From Ignavibacteria bacterium (GTDB lineage Bacteria; Bacteroidota; Ignavibacteria; UBA10030; UBA6906), in contig JAOUDE010000162.1 of assembly GCA_029859455.1 (NCBI GenBank), positions 1 through 6,038 of the forward strand: a stretch of 6,038 nucleotides of DNA, in the 5' to 3' direction. Below are positions 1 to 5,485 of this stretch, one piece after another. Within the stretch, counting starts at the first letter, position 1, and each line of letters starts with the position of its first letter. The notes under the pieces are model-generated. The model was not told where the DNA came from. It did no database searches and was given only the letters and a program-made list of their open reading frames with translations. The position numbers were made by a program, and so were the translations under genes.

Positions 1-29
1 AAATGATCAAGACGTTTCGTGACAAGCAT
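1..29 (-). CDS. possible start of a further gene downstream of ftcD (partial)
   Basis: On the minus strand an ATG at 29 opens a frame (MLVTKRLDH...) that runs off the window edge. It begins 31 nt after the ftcD stop codon, which fits a further gene in the same operon, and hutH, hutU or a cyclodeaminase gene would be natural neighbours. A GGA seven bases before the ATG is only a weak ribosome-binding site. Nine codons are too few to recognise a family, so this is a positional guess. Confidence 0.2.
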
Positions 30-60
30 AGTCGTTTCCGTTTGGTGAAATAATGTTCGG

Positions 61-1080
61 TCAGAGCTGAAACTCGATCACCTTTTTCCGGAGATCGAAC
101 GGTTCCAGCTGGCTCAGGCCAAGATGGTCGACCGCTGCCGAAAGCAGCTTCTCTTCATCCTCTGTGCCCGGTGTATAGAACTTCCCCGCCATGAGGAGCG
201 CCTCTTTCGGTGTGACACCGACAATCTCGCTTCCGGTCACCTCGATCCCGAGTTCCTTCCCCTGCCGTCGCACTTCCTCGAACGCCACATGTGGGGGGGT
301 GACATGATAATTGACAAGATTCATCGACACCTGAGCGATGTCATGGGTCTCGAGGAGAACTCCCATCGCTTTGACACTCTTTAATGTCCCGGGGATCTTC
401 ACCTTCTTCCCTTCAGCATCGAGGACCGGCTTCCCGTCGGCATCTCTCTTGAGCTGGCCGCTTTCCCGCACGCTGAGCGCAATCCGGTTGGCAAGCTCCG
501 TATCATTTGTTTTCAGATTCACATTGTATGCAATCAGAAACATCCGCGCACCGGCCGCCGTGGCGCCTGACTTCGGATTGAACTCGGCTTTGCCGAAATC
601 GGGCTTCCATTCCGCCTGCGCGAGCTTTTGTTTCAGCCCCTCGTACTCACCCTTGCGGACATTCGAAAGATTCGAACGCTCAGGAGTGGAAGCCGCTTCT
701 TCGTAGAGGAACACCGGGATACCAAGTTCTTTCCCGACGCGGGCGCCGTACCGGCGTGCAAGCTCGGCACACTCCTCCATCGTCACGCCGGAAACCGGAA
801 CGAACGGAACCACATCGGTCGCCCCCATGCGAGGATGCTCTCCCTTGTGCTTCGTCATATCAATCAGCTTTGCGGCGGTCTCGGTCACTTTGAACGCGGC
901 TTCGACCACCGCATCCGGCCCGCCGACAAAGGTGACGACAGTCCGGTTGTAATCCTTGTCCGGCTCTGCACTGATTAGTTTCACACCTGCCACAGCAGTG
1001 ACCGAATCACGGATCGCTCCGATGACCGCGGCATCCCGCCCTTCACTGACATTCGGTACACACTCAACGATTTTCGACAT
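61..1080 (-). CDS. ftcD: glutamate formimidoyltransferase (single-domain FTCD type)
   Basis: This cytoplasmic enzyme transfers the formimino group of N-formimino-L-glutamate to tetrahydrofolate, giving glutamate and 5-formimino-THF, the last carbon-backbone step of histidine breakdown. The protein has 339 residues and both halves of the transferase domain, but no cyclodeaminase domain, unlike the bifunctional animal enzyme. It opens with KIVECVPNVSEGR and carries KHKGEHPRMGATDVVPF at about 77-93. His82 there coincides with the catalytic His82 known from mammalian FTCD. The later block AQVSMNLVNYHVTPPH (about 251-266) is also typical. ATG at 1080 is preferred because AGGAG lies 9 nt upstream; an in-frame GTG at 1086 would sit only 3 nt from it. 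That Shine-Dalgarno overlaps the hutI stop codon (TAAAGGAG), so the two genes are probably cotranscribed and coupled. Residues 213-228 are an acidic/basic insertion made of two similar octapeptides. The family call is secure. Confidence 0.95.
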   Translation of the reverse strand: MSKIVECVPNVSEGRDAAVIGAIRDSVTAVAGVKLISAEPDKDYNRTVVTFVGGPDAVVEAAFKVTETAAKLIDMTKHKGEHPRMGATDVVPFVPVSGVTMEECAELARRYGARVGKELGIPVFLYEEAASTPERSNLSNVRKGEYEGLKQKLAQAEWKPDFGKAEFNPKSGATAAGARMFLIAYNVNLKTNDTELANRIALSVRESGQLKRDADGKPVLDAEGKKVKIPGTLKSVKAMGVLLETHDIAQVSMNLVNYHVTPPHVAFEEVRRQGKELGIEVTGSEIVGVTPKEALLMAGKFYTPGTEDEEKLLSAAVDHLGLSQLEPFDLRKKVIEFQL

Positions 1081-1094
1081 GAACACCAGCTCCT

Positions 1095-2339
1095 TTACAC
1101 CTCAAGCAAAACACCCTGCTTAATTGTCTTTGTTATATGATTGACACCGAAATGATATGCCAGCATGCGGTAGTCTTTCATTTCCGCCACAATCAGATCA
1201 GCGCTCTTTCCCGGCTCGATACTTCCGGCCGAAGATGACAGGCTCAATGCTGCGGCACCGTTCAGTGTCGCCGCGGTGATCGCTTCTTCCGGCGTCATCT
1301 TCATCTGCGTACAGGCGATCGTCATCATCATCGGCATCGAGTACGACATGCAGGATCCCGGGTTGAAGTCGCTTGCGATGGCCACCGGCACACCGGCATC
1401 GATCAGCTTCCTGGCCGGGGCATACCCGTGGTTCAGAAAAAACGAAACACCGGGGAGAAGTCCTGCCACCACACCCGCGCGGGCGAGCGCCGCGATCCCT
1501 TTGTCACCGGCACGTTCAAGATGATCAGCGGAAACTGCGCCAACCTCTGCGGCAACCTCGGCACCACCGAGCGGCGTCAACTCATCGGCATGAATCTTCG
1601 GCTCCATCCCCCACTTCTTCCCTTCGCGGAGGATCCTGGCTGTCTCTTCAGGACCAAAATAGCCTTCCTCGCAGAAAACATCACAGAACGCCGCCAGCTT
1701 CTTTCTTCCGACATACGGGATCATCGTGTTGATGACCAAATCGACGTAACCGGCCAGGTTCTGACGGTATTCCGCCGGGATCGCATGGGCGCCAATGAAG
1801 GTCGGAATCACCGACATCAGCTCTTCCTTCCCGAGCTCGTTGATCGCTTCGAGCATTTTGACCTCGGTATCGAGATCGAGTCCGTAACCCGACTTGATCT
1901 CAACCGTCGTGGTGCCGTGCCGGAGCAGATCATTCAGGAACCGCGCCGTCTGCTTCTTCAGCTCTTTCTTTGTCGCAGATCGGACATTGCTGACGGTCGA
2001 TACAATCCCGCCTCCCGCCTCCGCTATCTCCTGATAGGTCGCCCCCTTCGCCCGGAGCGCAAATTCCTTCTCCCGTGTTCCTGCAAAGAGCATATGCGTG
2101 TGCGAATCAACGAAACCGGGAAGTACCGTCTTTCCTGAACAGTCAAGCTCCGGAAAATCATCCGGCAGCTTCTTCCGGAACTCCTTCATCGGACCGACCC
2201 ATGAGATCGTTCCGCCCTCACACAGCACACCCGCGTCATCCACCAGCCCGAGCTCACTCATCGCCGGTCCGGTTTTCACTCTGTCGCCGCCGGAAGAGAC
2301 GGTGACGAGCTGCGTTATGTTCTTGACGAAGAGATCCAA
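1095..2339 (-). CDS. hutI: imidazolonepropionase
   Basis: This cytoplasmic amidohydrolase-fold metalloenzyme hydrolyses 4-imidazolone-5-propanoate to N-formimino-L-glutamate, the third step of histidine degradation and the substrate supply for the ftcD product. Visible landmarks, counted from the proposed TTG start, are VDSHTHMLFAGTRE with metal ligands H80 and H82, SGYGLD (150-155), the histidine of FIGAHAIP (185), KIHADE with H250 and E253, ADHLE with H273, and ASDFNPG with D324. These nearly match the numbering I recall for Bacillus subtilis HutI (H80, H82, H249, H272, D324). That supports a 414-residue protein beginning (M)DLFVKNITQLVTV. The frame stays open for another 48 codons to a TTG at 2483, but those residues are cysteine- and proline-rich and look untranslated. 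No clear Shine-Dalgarno precedes 2339, and a rare CTG four codons upstream is an alternative. The family is certain; the start is not. Confidence 0.93.
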   Translation of the reverse strand: MDLFVKNITQLVTVSSGGDRVKTGPAMSELGLVDDAGVLCEGGTISWVGPMKEFRKKLPDDFPELDCSGKTVLPGFVDSHTHMLFAGTREKEFALRAKGATYQEIAEAGGGIVSTVSNVRSATKKELKKQTARFLNDLLRHGTTTVEIKSGYGLDLDTEVKMLEAINELGKEELMSVIPTFIGAHAIPAEYRQNLAGYVDLVINTMIPYVGRKKLAAFCDVFCEEGYFGPEETARILREGKKWGMEPKIHADELTPLGGAEVAAEVGAVSADHLERAGDKGIAALARAGVVAGLLPGVSFFLNHGYAPARKLIDAGVPVAIASDFNPGSCMSYSMPMMMTIACTQMKMTPEEAITAATLNGAAALSLSSSAGSIEPGKSADLIVAEMKDYRMLAYHFGVNHITKTIKQGVLLEV

Positions 2340-2515
2340 AGGAACCAGGGGTTGATCCAGGAGCGCAGAGCCGGGCCCGCGGATGGAACATGCATCGGGA
2401 AGCAGCAAAAAGATACAAAATGTGGGATGGACCCGCAACTCAGGGCAACGACATGGGAGGCTTTTCAGTACAGGTGTTGCCAAAGGAACTCAGAGCCGCC
2501 TGGACGGAAGCAGAT
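2340..2515. other. intergenic region upstream of hutI
   Basis: These 176 bp separate the end of the metalloprotease gene from the likely hutI start. Neither strand shows a convincing gene. The region holds a weak minus-strand promoter candidate and an inverted GGCAAC/GTTGCC pair (2476-2481 and 2444-2449 on the plus-strand scale) with a 26-nt loop and no T-run. I see no good intrinsic terminator, so read-through from the upstream operon into hutI is possible. Confidence 0.6.
2410..2438 (-). promoter_or_regulatory. weak promoter candidate for hutI-ftcD
   Basis: On the minus strand TTGCGG (2438-2433) and TATCTT (2415-2410) are separated by 17 nt. They match the sigma70 consensus at 3/6 and 4/6 positions. 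Transcription would start near 2403 and leave a 5' leader of about 64 nt before the proposed TTG. The TATCTTTT stretch also loosely resembles the TAnnTTTG box of Bacteroidota promoters. Position and spacing are right, but the match is poor. Confidence 0.25.
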
Positions 2516-3622
2516 TCAGCGGCCGCCGAAGAGTGCCGTGAGGTCCGGACTGAGCTCCGGAAGGCCGCCGTCACGGCGCATCAGTGCAGTGTACTTGCGG
2601 TAAAAATCATCAGGACCGTTCGCTATCGTTTCCATCAGCGCTTCCCGTCCAAGCGACTGATCGATCTGCCGTGCGATCACCATCCCTGTGATCGCACCGT
2701 AGCTGTCCCAGTACATGGAAGAGTTGGAGTTCCGGATCAGCTCTCCGGCCTGAGCGGGAGAGATACCGCGCGAACGCAGGCGCGCCGCGGCCTGATTGAA
2801 TTCCTGAAAGGCCGAGTTGATCTTCGGAAGCTGGTCGTTCGTGAACCGACCGCCGGTTCGCTGGATCAATGAAAGATAATGTGCGATCCCCTCATTCTGT
2901 GTCAGATCGAGCAGGTTGTCAAGATAATTCCGGCGCGTGCTATAATACTGCTTCCAGGCGGGGGATTGATCTTTGTACACGCCGAATGCCGCGTGGAACA
3001 CTTCATGGGCAACCACACTCAGGAGGCCGATGAACCGTTCATCGAGCGTCCTGCCATAACTCACTGCTTTGGAAAGGTTCACGACAATCGTAAGTTCTCC
3101 CTGCCGCTCGCCGACGAAGATCGGGGTGTCTCCCTTCCATTCCACGCGGCGGACGAAGGCATCGATATTCTGATGCCCGAAAGCCACGACGTACATCGGG
3201 ATCGATGTCGAGAGTTTCGTGTCGGCCGGAAACAACTGGGCAACCGTGCTGACAACTTTCCCGGCAAAGTTCCTTTGTTTCAACGCATCGAGGAGCTCCT
3301 TGAGCTCACGGACACCTTTCTTCCCATACTCCATCCTGAAGATGTCATCAGCGATCGTCTGGTTGAATTTGGCTGCCTGGAGCGCTTCCTCCAGATCACC
3401 GGTGGTCAGCCGCCGGTTCGCAAGCAGTCCGGTGGTTGCAAGGGCAATCTGGCTGCCGCGGAGACCGGCGATCATCGAAGGACTGCCGGAGAGACCGCGG
3501 AAGAGTTCGATCGAGCGTTCGGCCGATTCGACATCGATCCTGAGGTGAACGTCGAACTGCTGGTCCGCCATCGCGGTCACCGTGACCATGACCAGCAGCG
3601 CTATGGCAGGAAGCCGGATCAT
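2516..3622 (-). CDS. exported gluzincin-type zinc metalloprotease, HExxH (DUF5700-like)
   Basis: This 368-residue protein starts with a signal peptide: MIR, a hydrophobic stretch to about residue 17, and a likely cleavage site after AMA (residues 17-19). Mature protein should therefore lie outside the inner membrane. Residues 206-210 are HEVFH, the zinc-binding and catalytic HExxH motif, in a hydrophobic helix. NEGIAHYL at 243-250 offers E244 as the third zinc ligand 34 residues later, the gluzincin arrangement. The preceding segment (about 142-185) has the strand-rich look usual before such helices. The layout resembles the predicted zinc peptidases grouped as DUF5700; I recall this rather than having verified it. 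The substrate is unknown. The ATG overlaps the stop of the phosphatase gene (ATGA), implying coupled translation and a shared operon. It ends in TGA with no obvious terminator after it. The protease class is well supported; the family name less so. Confidence 0.85.
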   Translation of the reverse strand: MIRLPAIALLVMVTVTAMADQQFDVHLRIDVESAERSIELFRGLSGSPSMIAGLRGSQIALATTGLLANRRLTTGDLEEALQAAKFNQTIADDIFRMEYGKKGVRELKELLDALKQRNFAGKVVSTVAQLFPADTKLSTSIPMYVVAFGHQNIDAFVRRVEWKGDTPIFVGERQGELTIVVNLSKAVSYGRTLDERFIGLLSVVAHEVFHAAFGVYKDQSPAWKQYYSTRRNYLDNLLDLTQNEGIAHYLSLIQRTGGRFTNDQLPKINSAFQEFNQAAARLRSRGISPAQAGELIRNSNSSMYWDSYGAITGMVIARQIDQSLGREALMETIANGPDDFYRKYTALMRRDGGLPELSPDLTALFGGR

Positions 3623-4833
3623 ATTCGTTTGATCACCACCAGCGTCATGTCGTCATGCTGAGGAGTTCCATTCATGTGACCGTTCAGGCGCTCCGAGATT
3701 ATTTCTATGATTTCACCTGATGACAGACTGGCAACATCAAGACCGGCAATCAACTCAGTAAGCCGGTCCTCACCGAACAGATCCTTCCGATCATTCATCG
3801 CCTCGGTGATACCGTCCGTCATCAGAAAGAGGGTATCGCCCGGAGCGAAACGGACCATCTTGTTCTTATAGCGGGCGTCCTCGACCATGCCGAGCGGGAA
3901 ATTGACACCGCTTCCATCGAGCCATTCCGTACGACCTGCACGCAGCATCAACGGTTTCACCTGACCCGCATTGGCGAACACCACTTTCTTTTTCTTCGCA
4001 TCGACTGCCGCCAGCAGGAAGGAGGCGAAATTGCCGCGGCGGGAATGTGCATAGAACGACTTGTTCAGTTTCGTGAGAACCGATGCGGGCGAGCGGAAAG
4101 ATTCCATCTCTGCCGTGAAGGCACCGCTGATAAACACCGCTGACATCGCCGCATGCATTCCCTTGCCTGACACATCGAACACAGCAACCGGAAGGGAGCC
4201 TTCCTCTTCTCCGGTATCTCCGTATGCGTAATGATCGCCCCCCACTTCTGAGGCGGAGACAGACCTGCCGGCAACATCAAGTCCCGGGACAACAGGATCG
4301 GACTTCGGCATGAGGGAATGCTGAACCTCACGTGCAAGAGTCAGCTCAGTCTGCAACGATTCCTTCTCACCCCGTTCGGTCGAAACCACCCAGACAAGCA
4401 GATTCACCGCTGCCAGGACCAGCGCGGCCGACACCACGAGCTGCATAATTCCATCCCCGGCAATCTGCACAAAGCCGACGAGGATGCCGAACGCAATCAG
4501 CGTCACGGAGATTACCACAAACCGCCTGCGATCAACAGGAACCGACGCATAGATTTCTTCACTCCAGAGAAGCGAAAACGCCAGTGCATCCCAGACTCTC
4601 AGGTCTTCTCCGGACAATTCCACACGCTCCTTTGCTTCCCGTCTCTTCTGCTCGACAGCGACCTTCAGCTTCCCCCACATCAGATAGATCACGCCGGCGA
4701 CCACCAGGTCAAAACCGAGGCGCATCCAGTTGCCGGTCGATGCTCCGTCCGCAATCGCACTCAGGATTTCCACGGCGATCAGCACCTTGATTGCAAGAAT
4801 GCTGTACCGTTTCAGTTTTGCAGGATCAATCAT
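3619..4833 (-). CDS. membrane-anchored SpoIIE/RsbU-type PP2C serine phosphatase
   Basis: This 404-residue protein should dephosphorylate phosphoserine/threonine proteins at the inner face of the membrane. In well-studied relatives (RsbU, SpoIIE) the targets are STAS-domain anti-anti-sigma factors. Four hydrophobic helices are visible, about 11-29, 38-53, 104-122 and 129-150. A charged, probably coiled-coil linker (152-175) ends in the AREVQHSLMP motif that commonly precedes this domain. The PP2C landmarks follow: VGGDHYAY with D200, VFDVSGKGMHAAM with D220, NAGQ at 288-291, TDGITEAM with D340, and HDDMT with D394/D395. All expected metal-binding aspartates are present, so it is probably active. 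NAGQ replaces the usual NAGH, and Ala replaces the second Asp of the usual GGDxYD. No extracellular sensor, kinase or STAS gene is seen here. The ATG has a very weak Shine-Dalgarno and overlaps the stop of a mini-ORF, while its own stop overlaps the metalloprotease start. Confidence 0.92.
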   Translation of the reverse strand: MIDPAKLKRYSILAIKVLIAVEILSAIADGASTGNWMRLGFDLVVAGVIYLMWGKLKVAVEQKRREAKERVELSGEDLRVWDALAFSLLWSEEIYASVPVDRRRFVVISVTLIAFGILVGFVQIAGDGIMQLVVSAALVLAAVNLLVWVVSTERGEKESLQTELTLAREVQHSLMPKSDPVVPGLDVAGRSVSASEVGGDHYAYGDTGEEEGSLPVAVFDVSGKGMHAAMSAVFISGAFTAEMESFRSPASVLTKLNKSFYAHSRRGNFASFLLAAVDAKKKKVVFANAGQVKPLMLRAGRTEWLDGSGVNFPLGMVEDARYKNKMVRFAPGDTLFLMTDGITEAMNDRKDLFGEDRLTELIAGLDVASLSSGEIIEIISERLNGHMNGTPQHDDMTLVVIKRI

Positions 4834-4883
4834 CTTTCGGGAACACCAGACATTGTGTACGGATAAAACATTCCGGTTCTCAT
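4830..4883 (-). CDS. 17-codon mini-ORF overlapping the phosphatase start (speculative)
   Basis: Between the small cysteine-protein gene (TAA at 4889-4887) and the phosphatase ATG at 4833, an ATG at 4883 opens MRTGMFYPYTMSGVPER. Its TGA overlaps the phosphatase ATG as ATGA. A GGA nine bases upstream is a modest ribosome-binding site. Because the phosphatase has no good Shine-Dalgarno of its own, this mini-ORF could deliver ribosomes by termination and reinitiation. A chance open frame of this length is also quite possible. Confidence 0.25.
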   Translation of the reverse strand: MRTGMFYPYTMSGVPER

Positions 4884-4886
4884 ACG

Positions 4887-5162
4887 TTATTTTCCGCGTT
4901 CTGATTCATCCCGCCGTTCCTCGTACCCCTTGCAGGAAAGCACAGGAAGACTAGGGTAGCGGGGGTAGGCGGGATCCGTTTTGGAACGCCCGCAAAGAAG
5001 AAAACGGCTTCGAGGAGTTTCAACCAGCATACCAAACTCACAGCTGTCACACAGAGAGGCGTGAATGATGTTGCTCGATTCCCGGTCAGAAACCGACCCG
5101 CCCGGGCGTTTTCGCCCCTCATCCATTGCAGAATTCATAAGGAACTCTTTGATGGTTGCCAC
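4887..5162 (-). CDS. small four-cysteine, probably zinc-binding, conserved hypothetical protein
   Basis: With the GTG start at 5162 the product has 91 residues. The C-terminal half carries CDSCEFGML (C38, C41), RSRFLLCGRSKTDP (C57), an aromatic/proline run around 65-73, and VLSCKGYE (C77). The CxxC-x15-C-x19-C spacing suggests a compact structural zinc site. The TPRSRFLLC...YPxLPVLxCxGYE pattern resembles short uncharacterised proteins I have seen in several bacterial phyla, but I cannot name a family. The start is uncertain. GTG follows AAGGA by only 3 nt, ATG at 5138 has AAAGAG six bases upstream, and ATG at 5126 has none. An in-frame TAA just upstream of 5162 rules out anything earlier. 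It is the first gene of the likely operon with the phosphatase (53 nt gap). No signal peptide or membrane helix is visible, so it is probably cytoplasmic. Function unknown. Confidence 0.7.
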   Translation of the reverse strand: MATIKEFLMNSAMDEGRKRPGGSVSDRESSNIIHASLCDSCEFGMLVETPRSRFLLCGRSKTDPAYPRYPSLPVLSCKGYEERRDESERGK

Positions 5163-5258
5163 GGATCCTTAAATCACAGAAAATGCCTGTTAATGTTCGG
5201 CTATCGGTGATCGGCATCAATCTGCCAAAGATATTCTGTTACGAGGGTTCCCTGCCTC

Positions 5259-5288
5259 TTGACTATGGATGTGACGCCACCGTATATT
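5259..5288 (+). promoter_or_regulatory. sigma70-like promoter for the haloperoxidase-like gene
   Basis: TTGACT (5259-5264) and TATATT (5283-5288) are separated by 18 nt. Each matches the sigma70 consensus at 5 of 6 positions, the best promoter in the window. Transcription should begin near 5295, leaving an untranslated leader of about 140 nt before the ATG at 5435. TATATTGG also comes within one base of the TAnnTTTG box of Bacteroidota, with a TTG at a suitable distance upstream. Confidence 0.55.
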
Positions 5289-5329
5289 GGGATAGACTCG
5301 TACGGGGGATCAGCCACTTCCCTTTGACA

Positions 5330-5430
5330 GCGTTGCTGCGGTTGTGTTTGAGGCAGACAGTAACGTGTGAATGCCCCTCCGCTTATCTGCCAACCTAATC
5401 AATCTATTCCAAAGTTCATACTCTGGAGGG
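5330..5430 (+). promoter_or_regulatory. candidate structured leader: H-type pseudoknot with anti-Shine-Dalgarno
   Basis: In the predicted leader, 5331-5338 (CGTTGCTG) pairs with 5358-5365 (CAGTAACG) through 8 bp with one G-U. A further G-U at 5330/5366 is possible. GGCAGA (5352-5357), in the loop and directly next to the 3' strand, is fully complementary to TCTGCC at 5386-5391. That gives an H-type pseudoknot with loops of 13, 0 and 19 nt. The last loop holds CCCTCC (5375-5380), a perfect complement of the GGAGGG ribosome-binding site at 5425-5430. Pairing is read by eye only; six-base matches are expected by chance in a region this size. Confidence 0.3.
5425..5430 (+). promoter_or_regulatory. 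strong ribosome-binding site before ATG 5435
   Basis: GGAGGG lies 4 nt before the ATG at 5435 and is among the strongest Shine-Dalgarno matches in the window. It argues that translation really begins at 5435, although that frame meets TGA 13 codons later. The upstream CCCTCC could mask it. Confidence 0.6.
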
Positions 5431-5434
5431 AGTC

Positions 5435-5476
5435 ATGAGACAGTCCTTGTCTCGCTTTGCGGGGCATCAATGGTGA
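5435..5476 (+). CDS. short ORF ended by in-frame TGA: leader peptide or cut-off N-terminus
   Basis: The ATG at 5435, behind GGAGGG, encodes MRQSLSRFAGHQW and stops at TGA 5474-5476. The same frame continues directly into the hydrophobic core and lipobox of the next entry. Read through, it would give a textbook lipoprotein signal: a positively charged n-region with two Arg, then a hydrophobic core, then LTGC. It may therefore be the original N-terminus broken by a point change (for example CGA to TGA), or a short regulatory leader peptide. A sequencing error at this one base would also explain it. Confidence 0.45.
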   Translation: MRQSLSRFAGHQW

Positions 5477-5485
5477 ACTACGTCA

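Larger units (their letters stand above)
5163..5434. other. divergent intergenic control region
   Basis: These roughly 270 bp lie between the minus-strand operon and the plus-strand haloperoxidase-like gene. I see no convincing gene in them. Plus-strand signals are the promoter at 5259-5288, the leader structure at 5330-5430 and the ribosome-binding site at 5425-5430. For the minus strand the best candidate I find is TTGGCA (5228-5223) with GATAGC (5205-5200), spaced by 17 nt. It matches well at -35 but poorly at -10 and would give a leader of about 30 nt before the GTG. A short dyad AGGGTTCCCT at 5244-5253 abuts the plus-strand -35 box. Confidence 0.6.

Noticed and set aside
1428..2138. 236-codon plus-strand open frame opposite hutI
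   Set aside because: It lies wholly antisense to the well-conserved hutI coding sequence. Its translation is rich in Arg/His/Leu with no recognisable motif, as expected of a shadow frame in G+C-rich DNA.
2444..2481. GGCAAC/GTTGCC inverted pair as a terminator after the metalloprotease gene
   Set aside because: Only 6 bp with a 26-nt loop and no T-run, so it does not look like an intrinsic terminator.
2879..3661. 260-codon plus-strand open frame opposite the metalloprotease
   Set aside because: It is antisense to a gene with a signal peptide and catalytic motifs. The translation shows no domain logic and I see no good ribosome-binding site.
4318..4866. 182-codon plus-strand open frame opposite the phosphatase N-terminus
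   Set aside because: It mirrors the membrane-helix coding region; the His/Arg/Gln-rich product is typical of antisense reading.
5104..5117. GGGCG-TTTT-CGCCC hairpin as a terminator
   Set aside because: The stem is only 5 bp, has no following T-run on either strand, and lies inside the small cysteine-protein gene.
4880..5122. Alternative minus-strand frame of 80 codons over the small cysteine-protein gene
   Set aside because: The overlapping frame ending at 4887 has the organised four-cysteine motif; this one has none.
5324..5352. Perfect TTGACA at 5324-5329 as the promoter -35
   Set aside because: The sequence 16-18 nt downstream (TTTGAG) is a poor -10 box; the pair at 5259-5288 is much better overall.
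5156..5398. 80-codon plus-strand frame in the divergent intergenic region
   Set aside because: No ribosome-binding site or recognisable composition, and it runs through the promoter and leader of the haloperoxidase-like gene.
5474..5476. TGA read as selenocysteine or tryptophan
   Set aside because: TGA ends three other genes in the window. The position is in a signal peptide rather than an active site, and I see no selenocysteine-insertion-type hairpin directly after it.
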